64,000 nucleotides of DNA from Marinobacter salinisoli (GCF_017301335.1 NZ_CP071247.1:744001-808000), one strand, 5' to 3'. Shown: positions 41,474 to 51,734, counted from the stretch's first letter. Made by a program: numbers and translations. The notes: generated by a model from the sequence alone, not told the origin.

Positions 41474-42400
41474 CTATCGGCGCACCTTGAGGGCCATCAG
41501 TCCTTCCGGGCGCAGCATCAGGATGCCGACCACGACCAGCAGCGTGAGCACCTTGGCCATTGAGCCGCTGAGGAAGAATTCCATGGTGGATTGGGCCTGT
41601 GAGATGGAGAACGCAGACACGATGGTGCCAATCAGGCTCTGGGCACCGCCGAAGACCACCACCAGGAAGGTGTCGACGATGTACGCCTGGCCCGAGGAAG
41701 GACCGGTGGAGCCAATCATGGTGAAGGCGCTACCGGCGACGCCGGCGATACCGCAGCCCAACGCGAAGGTCATGCGGTCAATGGCGGAACTGTTGATGCC
41801 CACCGCTTCGGCCATCGGGCGGTTCTGTACCACCGCGCGCACTTTCTTGCCGTAGCCGGAGCGGTACATCAGGAAGTACAAGGCCACGGCAATGGACAGC
41901 GCAATGATCATCACCAGCAAGCCGTTGATCGGCAGTTCAACCAGGTCAGTGACCTGAATCGCGCCCATCATCCACTCGGGCAATTCCACACCCACTTCAC
42001 GGGCGCCGAAGATGGAGCGATAGGCTTGCTGCATGATCAGGCTCAGGCCCCAGGTGGCCAGCAGGGTATCCAGGGGGCGGTGGTAGAGGTGTCGGATCAT
42101 CAGCCACTCGATGAGCATCCCGAGGGCCGCGCAAATCAGGAAGGCCAGAATCATGGCGACGAAGAAGTAGCCACCAAACCATCCCGGCAAGTAACTCTGG
42201 AACAGGCTGGAGGTGATATAGGTGGTATACGCGCCCAGGATCATGAATTCCCCGTGGGCCATATTGATCACCCCCATCTGACCGAAGATGATCGCCAGGC
42301 CGAGCGCCATCAGTACGAAGACTGAAAACAGGGACAGGCCGGCAAAGCCCTGCATGGCAAAAATCGACATCAATTCGCTGGTGGTGTAACCGTCAAACAT
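41474..42400 (-). CDS. urtB: Urea/amide ABC transporter permease UrtB
   Basis: 308 residues, LivH-type permease. GLAIIFGQMGVINMAHGEFMILGAYTTY and SGYGKKVRAVVQNRPMAEAVGI are the conserved loops. It lacks the long N-terminal periplasmic extension seen in some UrtB proteins and so is equally close to FmdE of amide transporters. Confidence 0.92.
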   Translation of the reverse strand: MFDGYTTSELMSIFAMQGFAGLSLFSVFVLMALGLAIIFGQMGVINMAHGEFMILGAYTTYITSSLFQSYLPGWFGGYFFVAMILAFLICAALGMLIEWLMIRHLYHRPLDTLLATWGLSLIMQQAYRSIFGAREVGVELPEWMMGAIQVTDLVELPINGLLVMIIALSIAVALYFLMYRSGYGKKVRAVVQNRPMAEAVGINSSAIDRMTFALGCGIAGVAGSAFTMIGSTGPSSGQAYIVDTFLVVVFGGAQSLIGTIVSAFSISQAQSTMEFFLSGSMAKVLTLLVVVGILMLRPEGLMALKVRR

Positions 42401-42448
42401 GACCCTTACTCCCGTGTGGTAAACCGTCCGTGTTGAATCCGGTGCTCA

Positions 42449-42472
42449 GGCCGGGGCTCGAACGCCCCGGCC
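42449..42472 (-). other. Stem-loop between urtA and urtB
   Basis: GGCCGGGGC and GCCCCGGCC form a perfect 9-bp stem around a 6-base loop, without a T-run. Such hairpins after binding-protein genes usually keep the first gene's mRNA more abundant than the rest of the operon. Confidence 0.6.
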
Positions 42473-42480
42473 CGTGCAAC

Positions 42481-43746
42481 TTACTGGTAACCTTCCGGGA
42501 ACGGGTCCGGCTCCATCAGGTCGTCGGTCTCATGAACCAGCTTGTACTGGCCATCGGCTTGCGCCAGACCAATGCGGCCCTTGGACCAGAGGTGATGGTT
42601 TTCGTGGATGCGCACGTAGCCTTCCGGTGCTTCGGTGAACTCGATGCCCGGGGACACTTCGCGGATCTTGTCGATGTCGAAGGAACCGGCCTTCTCAACC
42701 GCAGCCTTCCACAGCCAGGGGCCAAGGTAGGCGGCCTGGGTCACGTCACCGATCACCATGTCGTCGCCGTACTTCTCTTTGAAGGCCTTGACGAACGCCT
42801 TGTTGTTCTCGTTATCGAGAGACTGGAAGTACTTCATGGAGGCGTAGATGCCTTCGACGTTCTCACCACCGATGCCGCGGATTTCATCCTCGGTGACGGA
42901 GATGGTCAGTACCAGTGGCTTTTCCTTGGTCGGGTCGATACCGGCGGCCTGCAGCTGCTTGTAGAAGGCCACGTTGGAACCACCCACTACGATGGCGAAG
43001 ATCACATCCGGCTTCTTCAGCTTGATCTTGTTGATCACCGAGTTGAACTGGGTATGGCCCAGCGGGTAGTACTCTTCGCCGGAGACTTTCAGGCCCAGCT
43101 TGTCGATGTGCTTACGGGCGATCTTGTTGGAGGTACGCGGCCAGATGTAGTCCGAACCGAGCAGGTAGAAAGACTCGGCGCCCTTCTCGTTCACCGCCCA
43201 GTCAATACCGGCGATGATCTGCTGGGTGGCTTCCTGGCCGGTGTAGATCACGTTGGGAGACTCTTCCAGACCTTCATAGAAGGTCGGGTAGTAGAGCATG
43301 CCGTTGTACTGCTCGAACACCGGCAGTACCGCCTTACGGGAGGCAGAAGTCCAGCACCCGAACACCGCAGCGACCTTGTCCTGACGCAGCAGCTTGCGGG
43401 ATTTCTCGGCGAAGGTCGGCCAGTCACTGGCGCCGTCTTCCTGCACGTACTTGATCTGACGACCCAGTACACCACCCGACGCGTTGATCTGCTCAATAGC
43501 GAGTTTTTCCGCCTGTACCGAACCGGTCTCACTGATCGCCATGGTGCCGGTGACGGAATGCAGAATGCCGACGGTAACGGTATCGTCAGTCACCGCCAGG
43601 CCCGTGGTGTTTACTTCCTCGGTGGGCGGTGCCGCATGCACCGTGGTGGCCAGCATCACCGATGCGGCCAGTGTTGTCAGGCTCTTGCGGAGCCCCTTAC
43701 CCTTGCCAAAAAACCGCGTTCCGGCGGTTGTCGTTATATTTCCCAT
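42481..43746 (-). CDS. urtA: Urea/amide ABC transporter binding protein UrtA
   Basis: 421 residues starting MGNITTT, with a signal peptide ending VHAA (about 40). The mature protein shows VTVGILHSVTGTMAISETGS, GRQIKYVQEDGASDWPTFAEK, VFGCWTSASRKAVLPVFEQ, NGMLYYPTFYEGLEESPNVIYTG and YLLGSDYIWPRTSNKIA, which are hallmark UrtA/FmdD blocks. No urease genes are nearby, but formamidase (fmdA) lies beyond the cassette array, so amides may be substrates too. A regulatory palindrome lies about 125 bases upstream. Confidence 0.94.
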   Translation of the reverse strand: MGNITTTAGTRFFGKGKGLRKSLTTLAASVMLATTVHAAPPTEEVNTTGLAVTDDTVTVGILHSVTGTMAISETGSVQAEKLAIEQINASGGVLGRQIKYVQEDGASDWPTFAEKSRKLLRQDKVAAVFGCWTSASRKAVLPVFEQYNGMLYYPTFYEGLEESPNVIYTGQEATQQIIAGIDWAVNEKGAESFYLLGSDYIWPRTSNKIARKHIDKLGLKVSGEEYYPLGHTQFNSVINKIKLKKPDVIFAIVVGGSNVAFYKQLQAAGIDPTKEKPLVLTISVTEDEIRGIGGENVEGIYASMKYFQSLDNENNKAFVKAFKEKYGDDMVIGDVTQAAYLGPWLWKAAVEKAGSFDIDKIREVSPGIEFTEAPEGYVRIHENHHLWSKGRIGLAQADGQYKLVHETDDLMEPDPFPEGYQ

Positions 43747-44065
43747 GGTCAGTCCTCGCAATGGTTGATTGCCGGTGCCGCACTTTTCGGTTCCAAAAGC
43801 CCAGCGCCCACACCAAGCATTCTGTCGAGGCCCCGCAAGTGTGCCCATTCGCCAATCACCCCAGCGCCCTACGTCATTTGACGCATACCGGCCACCCTGG
43901 CCGGCACGCTACAACACGAGGGCGCGTTTAAAAGCGCGACCCTCGGGTCCGCCCGCCAGGAACATGGCACAGAAGTTGTTGCAGAGTTTCCGGAGGGCGT
44001 CTGGAGCGGATAATCCGCACCAAGGAGGGGCAGCCCTCGCACACCAAGGAACAGGCACGGCAGTT
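43747..44065. other. Divergent control region between urtA and the sensor kinase
   Basis: This 319-base gap between divergent start codons contains the palindrome at 43870-43885. Open frames that run across it on either strand are upstream extensions without family match. No sigma-54 consensus was found for urtA. Confidence 0.6.
43870..43885. promoter_or_regulatory. Palindrome shared with fmdA control region
   Basis: TACGTCA-TT-TGACGCA, one mismatch from the perfect copy at 17184-17199. Its position between urtA and the two-component genes suits a site for the LuxR-type regulator controlling the transporter. Confidence 0.65.
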
Positions 44066-47000
44066 ATGGCTGCACAACAGAACATTTTCCGGGTTCGCAG
44101 AAGCTACAACCAGTGGGTCGCCAATGAGACCCTGGAAGATTACGCCCTGCGCTTTACCGCCAAGAGTGCCCGGCGCTGGTCCGCGGCCCGGGTGAGCAAT
44201 ACCGCGCTGGGGGCCATCTCGTTCCTGGCGCTGGAAGCCATTGGCGGGGCCATTACCCTGCACTACGGGTTTGATAATGCGTTCGCCGCCATTCTGGTGG
44301 TCAGCCTGGTCATCTTCCTCACCGCCATGCCCATCAGTTACTACGCCGCCAAGTACGGCGTCGACATTGACCTGCTCACCCGGGGCGCGGGCTTCGGCTA
44401 CATCGGCTCCACCATTACCTCGCTGATCTACGCCACCTTCACCTTCATCTTCTTCGCCATCGAAGCGGCCATCATGGCGATGGCGCTGGAAATGCTGTTC
44501 GGGGTACCGCTGGTGATCGGCTACCTGATCTGTTCGGTGGTGATCATTCCGCTGGTCACCCACGGCATCACCACCATCAGCCGGTTCCAGGTGTGGACCC
44601 AGCCGGTGTGGATTCTGCTGCAACTGGTGCCTTTTGCCTTCATCCTGTATGCCGAGACCTCGTCGGTTTCCGACTGGACGCAGTTTCAGGGCCTGAACAA
44701 TGCCGGTGCCGAAGGCCTCAATGTGGTGATGTTCGGCGCCGCCGCTGCGGTGGTTTTTTCCCTGATTGCCCAGATTGGCGAGCAGGTCGATTTTCTGCGC
44801 TTTATCCCCAAGCCGCAGAACCGGGAAGAGAAACGCCGCTGGTGGCTGGCGGTGATGTCCGGCGGACCGGGCTGGATCGTGATCGGCATGCTGAAAATAC
44901 TGGCGGGCTCTTTCCTGGCCGTACTGGCACTGAATCAGGGCGTGTCGGCAAGCGAAGCGGCGGACCCAACCCAGATGTACGTGGTGGCGTTCAATTACAT
45001 CACCCACTCGCCGGAGGTGTCCCTGGCGGTGGCCGGCATTTTCGTGATCCTGTGCCAGCTCAAGATCAACGTCACCAACGCCTACGCCGGCTCCATTGCC
45101 TGGTCCAACTTCTTTTCCCGCCTCACCCGCAGCCACCCGGGCCGGGTGGTCTGGCTGTTTTTCAACGTCACCATCGCGTTGCTGGTGATGGAACTGGGGG
45201 TTTACCGGGCCCTGGAAGAAACCCTGGGCTTCTATGGCATTGTCGCCATTGCCTGGGTGGGTGCACTGGTGGCGGATCTGGTGATCAACAAGCCGCTGGG
45301 GCTCAGCCCCAAACACATCGAATTCAAGCGGGCGCACCTGTACGACATCAACCCGGTGGGCGTGGGGGCCATGGTCATTGCCTCGCTCGCAGGCATGATT
45401 TGCCACACCGGTGTGTTTGGCGCATACGCCCAGGCCCTGTCCCACTTCATTGCCCTCGGCGTTGCCCTGATCGCCGCCCCGGCCATCGCCTGGCACACCG
45501 GGGGCCGGTTCTACACCGCACGGCCGTCGGCCACCATTGCCAGTGACCACACCCTGCAGCAGTGCACAATTTGTGAACACGCCTTCGAGCCCGAGGATGT
45601 CACCCACTGCCCGGCCTACGCCGGCACCATTTGTTCCCTGTGCTGCTCGCTGGATGCCCGCTGCGGGGATGTGTGCAAGCCCGGCGGCAGTTACCGCGAA
45701 CAACTTCAGCAGTTCCTGGGCTACCTGATGCCCGCCAGCTGGCTGCAACGCCTGCACTCCCGGCTCGGGCACTTCCTGTCGCTGCTGTTTGTGATCAATG
45801 GCTTGTCCGGCCTTCTGTTGTCGCTGATCTATTTCAAAACCCCGGTGGCCTCGGCGTCGGAAGCCGTGCTGCTGTCAGCCACCCTGTGGAAAGTGTTCTT
45901 TATTCTGGTGATCGTCACCGGCGTCACCTGCTGGCTGTTTGTGCTGGCGCACGAGAGCCGGGTGGTCGCCGAAGAGGAATCCCACCGGCAAACCCGTCTG
46001 TTGCTGGATGAAATCACCGCCCACGAACGCACGGACCAGGCACTGCAACAGGCCAAGGAACAGGCTGAAGCGGCAAATGGCGCGAAAAGTCGCTATCTGA
46101 CCGGCATCAGTCACGAACTTCGCTCTCCGCTGAATGCCATTCTTGGCTACGCCCAGCTCCTGGAGGGCGACGACAGCATACCCAGCCACCGCAAGGAAGC
46201 GCTGGGCGTGATTCGTCGCAGCGGCGAGTATCTGGCCGACCTGATCGAAGGGCTGCTGGACATCTCCAAGATTGAAGCCGGTCGACTGGATCTGCACCGG
46301 GACCAGGTGCGCATCGGCTTGCTGATGGAACAACTGGTGACCATGTTCCGCCTGCAGGCCGAAGAGAAAGGCCTGACCTTCAGCTACCACTGCCCCTACC
46401 CCTTGCCGGAGATGGTGTCCACCGACGAAAAGCGGTTACGGCAGGTGCTCATCAACCTGCTGTCCAACGCCATCAAGTACACCGATCGGGGCAGTATTAC
46501 CCTGACCCTGCGCTATCGGAGCCAGGTGGCCGAATTCACCGTGCAGGACACCGGTGAAGGCATCGCCGAGGACAACATCGAGCGTATTTTCCGGCCCTTC
46601 GAGCGCATCCGCACCCCCGGCCAGAGCCGCTCCGGCACCGGCCTGGGGCTGACCATCACCCGCCTGCTCACGGAAATCATGGGTGGTGACATCAGCGTTG
46701 CAAGCGAGCCCGGCAAAGGCAGTACCTTCAAAGTCAGCCTGATGCTCTCCAGCCTTCACAACGCCTCTCCGGGCGCCTTGGCCGCGCCCGCCCGACGGGT
46801 CTATGGCTATTACGGGCCGCGGCGGAAGGTACTTCTGGTGGATGATGACCTGTCCCATCGCCAGGTCATGCGTGCCATGCTGGCGCCGCTGGGGTTCGAA
46901 ATTCAGGATCTGGGCAACTCGCTCGAGGTGCTGAAAACGGTTCGGGCCAACCAGCCCGACCTGGTGCTGCTGGATGTGTCCATGCCCGGGCTGACGGGCT

Positions 47001-47449
47001 GGCAAGTGCTGGAGCAGTTACGCGCCGAGAAACTGCTGATGCCGGTAGTGATGGTGTCGGCCGATGCCAACGAGGGACACCACGCGGCCGACTGCCCCCG
47101 CCTGCACGACGACTACATCATTAAACCGGTTCGACAGGCACTGCTGCTGGATACCATTGCTCAGGTGCTGGGCCTGGAGTGGCGCTACCTGCCGCACCAG
47201 GAGGCACTGCCGGCGGCGGTGGTGGCCGGCGACGTGCCGCTGACCTTACCGGCCGGGGAACACTGCCTGAACTTGGCCAATCTGGCCCGGATTGGCCACC
47301 GCAAGGGCCTGCTGGAGGCCCTGCATGACCTGGGCAGCCAGGGTCTCGCCGAGGCCCGGTTTGTCGACGCACTGAAACAACTGACCAACGATTTCCAGTT
47401 TGAAACAATTCTTGAACGACTTGAGGTGACCGACCATGAAACTTCCTGA
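44066..47449 (+). CDS. NCS1 permease-like sensor histidine kinase with receiver domain
   Basis: 1127 residues. The first ~470 residues are an NCS1 cytosine/purine permease-like module with about 12 helices (SNTALGAISFLALEAIGG, RGAGFGYIGS, GGPGWIVIGMLK). A cysteine cluster follows at about 500-545 (CTICEHAFEPEDVTHC ... CSLCCSLDARCGDVC), then two more helices, a HisKA domain (GISHELRSPLNA, H683), HATPase (NLLSNAIKYTD, DTGEGIAED, GTGLGLT) and a receiver (phospho-acceptor about D970 in LVLLDVSMPG). The permease part probably senses or couples a nitrogenous substrate. It is divergent from urtA and overlaps the LuxR regulator gene, so it probably controls amide/urea uptake. The start at 44066 begins MAAQQNIFRV; the frame upstream looks non-coding. 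Confidence 0.9.
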   Translation: MAAQQNIFRVRRSYNQWVANETLEDYALRFTAKSARRWSAARVSNTALGAISFLALEAIGGAITLHYGFDNAFAAILVVSLVIFLTAMPISYYAAKYGVDIDLLTRGAGFGYIGSTITSLIYATFTFIFFAIEAAIMAMALEMLFGVPLVIGYLICSVVIIPLVTHGITTISRFQVWTQPVWILLQLVPFAFILYAETSSVSDWTQFQGLNNAGAEGLNVVMFGAAAAVVFSLIAQIGEQVDFLRFIPKPQNREEKRRWWLAVMSGGPGWIVIGMLKILAGSFLAVLALNQGVSASEAADPTQMYVVAFNYITHSPEVSLAVAGIFVILCQLKINVTNAYAGSIAWSNFFSRLTRSHPGRVVWLFFNVTIALLVMELGVYRALEETLGFYGIVAIAWVGALVADLVINKPLGLSPKHIEFKRAHLYDINPVGVGAMVIASLAGMICHTGVFGAYAQALSHFIALGVALIAAPAIAWHTGGRFYTARPSATIASDHTLQQCTICEHAFEPEDVTHCPAYAGTICSLCCSLDARCGDVCKPGGSYREQLQQFLGYLMPASWLQRLHSRLGHFLSLLFVINGLSGLLLSLIYFKTPVASASEAVLLSATLWKVFFILVIVTGVTCWLFVLAHESRVVAEEESHRQTRLLLDEITAHERTDQALQQAKEQAEAANGAKSRYLTGISHELRSPLNAILGYAQLLEGDDSIPSHRKEALGVIRRSGEYLADLIEGLLDISKIEAGRLDLHRDQVRIGLLMEQLVTMFRLQAEEKGLTFSYHCPYPLPEMVSTDEKRLRQVLINLLSNAIKYTDRGSITLTLRYRSQVAEFTVQDTGEGIAEDNIERIFRPFERIRTPGQSRSGTGLGLTITRLLTEIMGGDISVASEPGKGSTFKVSLMLSSLHNASPGALAAPARRVYGYYGPRRKVLLVDDDLSHRQVMRAMLAPLGFEIQDLGNSLEVLKTVRANQPDLVLLDVSMPGLTGWQVLEQLRAEKLLMPVVMVSADANEGHHAADCPRLHDDYIIKPVRQALLLDTIAQVLGLEWRYLPHQEALPAAVVAGDVPLTLPAGEHCLNLANLARIGHRKGLLEALHDLGSQGLAEARFVDALKQLTNDFQFETILERLEVTDHETS

Positions 47450-48341
47450 CGACCGGAAAACCGTCGTGATGGTGGTGGATGACGCGGTGGACTCCATCCG
47501 GATGATCAACGATGCCCTCGAGGAAGCCGGCATGACCGTGCTGGTGGCCCTGGAGGGTAACCAGGCGCTCACCATCAGCCAGAACATCACCCCGGATGTG
47601 GTGCTGATGGATGCCGTTATGCCCCAGATGGATGGCTTCGAGACCTGCCGGCGACTCAAGGAAAACCCGGCCTTTACCGACATCCCGATCATCTTCATGA
47701 CCGGCCTGAGCGACACCGAGCACGTGGTGATGGGTCTGAATGCCGGCGGGGTCGATTATGTCACCAAACCCATCAACACCACCGAACTGCTGGCCCGGAT
47801 GCAGGTCCACCTGACCAACGCCCGCATGGCCCGCAGCGCCCGAAGTGCCCTGGATACCGCCGGCCAGAACCTGTTTGCGGTCGACCGCGAGGGCAACCTG
47901 CTGTGGACCACGCCCCAGGCCAGTCGCTGCCTGCCTGACGCCAATGCGCCCGAGTTCAGCAGCTTCCGTGCCCAGCTCGAAGCATGGCTCAGGCACGACC
48001 TTCAGCCCGGGCACCAGCTGCCATTGAACATTCTGGACACGCCTCGGTCGCTGGAATACCTGACCCTGGTGGACGGCCGCGAATACCTGCTGCGGCTGAA
48101 AACCCCGCAAAACCAGAACAGCTCGGCGGCCGCGCTGCGGGAGCGGTTTGAATTAACCCTGCGCGAATCGGACGTGCTGCTGTGGATTGCCAACGGCAAG
48201 ACCAACCGGGAAATCGGCCAGATTCTGGATATGAGCCCGCGAACCGTGAACAAACATCTGGAGCAGGTATTCCGCAAACTGGGTGTGGAAAACCGCACCG
48301 CCGCGGCCGCCAGCGCCATCCGGTTGCTGGCCACCCAGTAG
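47436..48341 (+). CDS. LuxR-type response regulator
   Basis: 301 residues. An N-terminal receiver domain (VMVVDDAVDSIRM, phospho-acceptor in VVLMDAVMPQMDG, FVTKP-like VDYVTKPIN) is joined through a linker to a C-terminal LuxR helix-turn-helix (LTLRESDVLLWIANGKTNREIGQILDMSPRTVNKHLEQVFRKLGV). It overlaps the kinase gene by 14 bases and is its cognate partner by position. The palindromes near urtA and fmdA are candidate targets. Confidence 0.92.
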   Translation: MKLPDDRKTVVMVVDDAVDSIRMINDALEEAGMTVLVALEGNQALTISQNITPDVVLMDAVMPQMDGFETCRRLKENPAFTDIPIIFMTGLSDTEHVVMGLNAGGVDYVTKPINTTELLARMQVHLTNARMARSARSALDTAGQNLFAVDREGNLLWTTPQASRCLPDANAPEFSSFRAQLEAWLRHDLQPGHQLPLNILDTPRSLEYLTLVDGREYLLRLKTPQNQNSSAAALRERFELTLRESDVLLWIANGKTNREIGQILDMSPRTVNKHLEQVFRKLGVENRTAAAASAIRLLATQ

Positions 48342-48411
48342 GGCATCGAAAGTAACTATTTCAGTTCTCACGGGTCTCCTGTGTACCATGCTTAATCAAA
48401 AGGAGGTGACC

Positions 48412-49155
48412 GTGGGCAGATTGAACCGGAAAGGTAACTGGCTAACCGCCAGCCTGGCGGTAGTGTTCGGACTGGCCGGCAGTGCCGGGGCCGATAACAA
48501 TCCCATCCCTGGCTTTTCCAGCCTGCAAGACCTGAGCGAAAGTTCCGGCTGGGAAGCGCTCGAGTTTCCGAAGATCGACCAGCACTCGCGCTACGAACTG
48601 GTGACCGACGGCGACCGCCAGGTCGTCCGGGCCCAGACCAGTGGCGGCGCCTCGGGACTGATCACCCGGCTCGACCTGGAGCCGGGTGATGCGCTGATCC
48701 TGCGCTGGCGCTGGAAGGTGTCGAACGTCTACGACCAGGGCAATGCCAGGGCAAAATCCGGCGACGATTACCCCGCCAGGATTTACGTTGCGTTTGAATT
48801 CGAGAAAGACAAAGCCGGGTTCTTTGAACGCGCCAAGCGCTCCGCGGTGGAGGTTCTGTTCGGTGAAACCCTGCCCGGCAATGCCCTGAACTACATCTGG
48901 GCCAACCAGCTACCGGTGGATAACATCGTGGCCAATCCCTACACCGACCAGACCATGATGATCGCGGTGAACTCCGGTAACGAACAGGTGGGACAATGGG
49001 TAACGGTAGAGCGGGATATCGTGGCGGACTACCGCCGGGCCTTTGGCGAGGCGCCACCCAGGCTGGTGGGCATTGCCATCATGTCGGATTCGGACAACAC
49101 CGGTGAGTCGGCCACGGCCTGGTACGGGGATCTGGAGCTGGTCACCGGGGAGTAG
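48412..49155 (+). CDS. DUF3047 periplasmic protein
   Basis: 247 residues. The GTG start has AGGAGGTG immediately upstream; signal peptide about 1-28 (GSAGA). The mature part has LRWRWKVSNVYDQGNARAKSGDDYPARIYVAFEF, LNYIWANQLPVDNIVANPYT and VGIAIMSDSDNTGESATAWYGDLEL, the DUF3047 pattern. Function unknown. It follows the response regulator by 70 bases. Confidence 0.87.
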   Translation: MGRLNRKGNWLTASLAVVFGLAGSAGADNNPIPGFSSLQDLSESSGWEALEFPKIDQHSRYELVTDGDRQVVRAQTSGGASGLITRLDLEPGDALILRWRWKVSNVYDQGNARAKSGDDYPARIYVAFEFEKDKAGFFERAKRSAVEVLFGETLPGNALNYIWANQLPVDNIVANPYTDQTMMIAVNSGNEQVGQWVTVERDIVADYRRAFGEAPPRLVGIAIMSDSDNTGESATAWYGDLELVTGE

Positions 49156-49158
49156 ACG

Positions 49159-49995
49159 CTACAGGTACTCGTCCGGAAAACCGGGCAGCACCCTACCGGG
49201 GCTTTTGTCCTGAACCGGGGGAACCAATCCCTTGTCCAGCAGCCGCATGTAGGCATCGTCGAAGACCTCACGAACGGTGGCGGCCCGGGGGTTGGCCAGT
49301 GAAAACAGCCAGGCCGCGCTTCGCCGGCGCACCGGCACCTCACTGAACAGGTCCCGTTCCTCGTCGGACAGGATGTCGCGCACCGGCGCACTGTAATCCA
49401 GCAGGTAATCACCGCGGTTCAATTTCAGCATTTCAATGGCGGCGCGATGATTGGGCGCTTCGGTGACCCGGATCCCATCCGATGACTTCAACCACTCTAT
49501 CAGGCCGCTGTAGGTATACCCGGCAATCACAATCACCGTTTTGCCTTTCAGCTCGTTGAAATGCGTTAAGGGTGCACTGGTTTTCAGCTGCCAGGCGCTC
49601 AGCATATCGCTGAACGGACTGGCCCAGCTTTCCAGAATCTGCCCTTGCAGGCTGGGTATGTTGGTGAGGCCCGGCCAGACATCCAGCTTGCCTTTTTTGA
49701 GATAGAGATAGATCCGGCTGGTGGGCAGGTAGACAAATTCCGCCTCATACCCGGCCTCGGCCACGAGCGCCCGGGTGATATCTATAAACGCACCGGCGGG
49801 CTCGCCGTTGTCGGCCCGGTATTCGAACGGGGGAAATTCGCTGTAGCCTATGCGCAACACGTCGGCGCTGCCAGGTGCCTCACCCGCCGCGACGACAGCC
49901 GGGCAAACGGCAACGGCGAGCAGTGCCCACAGGGAGCAGAACAACAGGCGGAAGGCATTCCCGGGCATCGGGATACAGCGGTTATTCATGTACAT
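49159..49995 (-). CDS. Periplasmic solute-binding protein (SBP_bac_3-like)
   Basis: 278 residues with signal peptide (about 1-37). RIGYSEFPPFEYRADNGEPAGAFIDITRALVAEAGYEAEFV is the typical start of family 3 amino-acid-type binding proteins; KGKTVIVIAGYTYSGLIEWL is the second lobe. There is no ABC permease beside it, so it may be an orphan sensor-type binding protein. Confidence 0.82.
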   Translation of the reverse strand: MYMNNRCIPMPGNAFRLLFCSLWALLAVAVCPAVVAAGEAPGSADVLRIGYSEFPPFEYRADNGEPAGAFIDITRALVAEAGYEAEFVYLPTSRIYLYLKKGKLDVWPGLTNIPSLQGQILESWASPFSDMLSAWQLKTSAPLTHFNELKGKTVIVIAGYTYSGLIEWLKSSDGIRVTEAPNHRAAIEMLKLNRGDYLLDYSAPVRDILSDEERDLFSEVPVRRRSAAWLFSLANPRAATVREVFDDAYMRLLDKGLVPPVQDKSPGRVLPGFPDEYL

Positions 49996-50078
49996 CTGAT
50001 TCTTGTTGGTATGCAGCCAAGACTACCAGAGTTTAAAAGTTGTGCATCAATAACCGCTGAAAACTGTGACCCATAGCG

Positions 50079-51584
50079 TCAGATCTGACTCACCACGGCA
50101 TACAGGCCGACACTGCCCATCACCAGTGTGTAGGGGAACGCCATGACGACCATACGCCCGTAGGACAGGCGCACCAGCGGGGCAATGGCGGAGGTCAGCA
50201 GGAACAGGAACGCGGCCTGACCATTCGGAGTCGCGACACTGGGCAGGTTGGTACCGGTATTGATGGCAACCGCCAGATTCTGGAAGTGTTCCCTGCTGAT
50301 GATGCCGGCATCCAGCGCCTGTTTGACCTCGCTGATATACACCGTGGCCACGAACACGTTGTCGCTGATCATCGACAGCACACCGTTGGCAATAAAGAAC
50401 CAGCCCGGCTGTACGTCTTCCGGCAGGCTCAAGACCAAATCAATGATGGGCTTGAACAAATGCTGCTCGTGAATCACCGCCACGATAACGAAGAACACCA
50501 CCAGCAGAGAGGTAAACGGCAGGGACTCCTGGAACGCCTTGCCAATCTGGTGCTCATCGGTCACGCCGGTGAAGGAGGTAATCAAAATGATCACCAGCAG
50601 GCCAATCAGGCCGACTTCCGCCAGGTGGAACGCCAGCCCGATCACCAGCACCAACGCCGCCAGTGCCTGCACCCAAAGCGCGGCCTGATCGGCCTTGGTG
50701 CGCTTGGAACGCTCATTTTCCGCGAACTCTTCCAGCACCTGACGAACCGGCTTCGGTAAACGGGTGCCGTAGCCAAACCAGCGCAACTTCTCCAGCGCCC
50801 AGCAGGTACACAGGCCCGCCACCAGCACCGGCAGACTGACCGGAGCCATGGCCAGGAAGAACTCGGCGAAGTCCCAGTCGACAACCTTGGCGATCAGCAA
50901 GTTCTGAGGCTCACCCACCATGGTAGCGACACCCCCCAGGGCCGTACCGATGGCGCCGTGCATCAACAGGCTGCGCAGGAAGGCGCGGAAGTCTTCCAGG
51001 TCTTCGCGGTGCAGTTCGATCACGTGATCGTCGCTCTGCGCGTTGTGGTCGTTGTGATGGTAGCCCTTACCGGACGCCACCTTGTGGTATACCGAGTAAA
51101 AGCCCACCGCGACGCTGATGATCACCGCGGTGACCGTCAGCGCATCAAGAAACGCCGATAGCAGCGCCGCCGCCGCGCAGAACAGCAAAGACAGCGCCGA
51201 CTTGGAACGCACACCCACCAGAATCTGGGTAAAGGTCACCAGCAACAGGTCTTTCATGAAGTAAATGCCCGCCACCATAAACATCAGCAGCAGGATCACC
51301 GGGAAGTTGGCCAGTACTTCGTGATAAACCGCATCCGGCGTGGTCATCCCGATCAGCAGCGATTCCACCGCCAGCAAGCCACCGGGCAACAGCGGGTAAC
51401 ATTTCAGGGCCATGGCGAGCGTGAAGATAAACTCGCCAACCAGTACCCAACCCGCAACGCCCGGCCCCAGGGTCCAGACAATCAACGGGTTAATAATGAG
51501 GAAAAAGATAATCAGCTGTTTATACCAATCGGGGGCATTGCCCAGAAAGTTGGCGGCAAATCCGCGCAGAACGGTGGATGGCAT
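50079..51584 (-). CDS. nhaB: Na+/H+ antiporter NhaB
   Basis: 501 residues, polytopic inner-membrane protein. [23 protein letters not shown] at the N-terminus, and the conserved [33 protein letters not shown] and [19 protein letters not shown] blocks identify NhaB. It exports Na+ in exchange for protons, fitting a marine lifestyle. Confidence 0.95.
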   Translation of the reverse strand: MPSTVLRGFAANFLGNAPDWYKQLIIFFLIINPLIVWTLGPGVAGWVLVGEFIFTLAMALKCYPLLPGGLLAVESLLIGMTTPDAVYHEVLANFPVILLLMFMVAGIYFMKDLLLVTFTQILVGVRSKSALSLLFCAAAALLSAFLDALTVTAVIISVAVGFYSVYHKVASGKGYHHNDHNAQSDDHVIELHREDLEDFRAFLRSLLMHGAIGTALGGVATMVGEPQNLLIAKVVDWDFAEFFLAMAPVSLPVLVAGLCTCWALEKLRWFGYGTRLPKPVRQVLEEFAENERSKRTKADQAALWVQALAALVLVIGLAFHLAEVGLIGLLVIILITSFTGVTDEHQIGKAFQESLPFTSLLVVFFVIVAVIHEQHLFKPIIDLVLSLPEDVQPGWFFIANGVLSMISDNVFVATVYISEVKQALDAGIISREHFQNLAVAINTGTNLPSVATPNGQAAFLFLLTSAIAPLVRLSYGRMVVMAFPYTLVMGSVGLYAVVSQI

Positions 51585-51734
51585 GGCGAGATCACTAAAT
51601 AGGAGGTTAATAAAGCGCCGGCATCATAGCAGATAGTGTGTGTAGGTAGAGATGCGGTTGGTACAAGTCACTACAAAACAACGACAGAACCTCGCAGTTC
51701 GCTGCCAAAGGTTCACGCTCGAACCTGAGGCATG

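Noticed and set aside
43747..44065. Possible sigma-54 promoter for urtA
   Set aside because: The closest match (TGGGCACACTTGC on the minus strand) has the wrong spacing between GG and GC.
43928..45772. Minus-strand 614-codon frame opposite the permease-kinase
   Set aside because: Gly/His/Gln-rich mirror of membrane-helix codons; no start signal or family.
51600..51610. AGGAGGTTAATAAAG resembling a strong ribosome binding site
   Set aside because: No plus-strand start codon with an open frame follows at usable distance.
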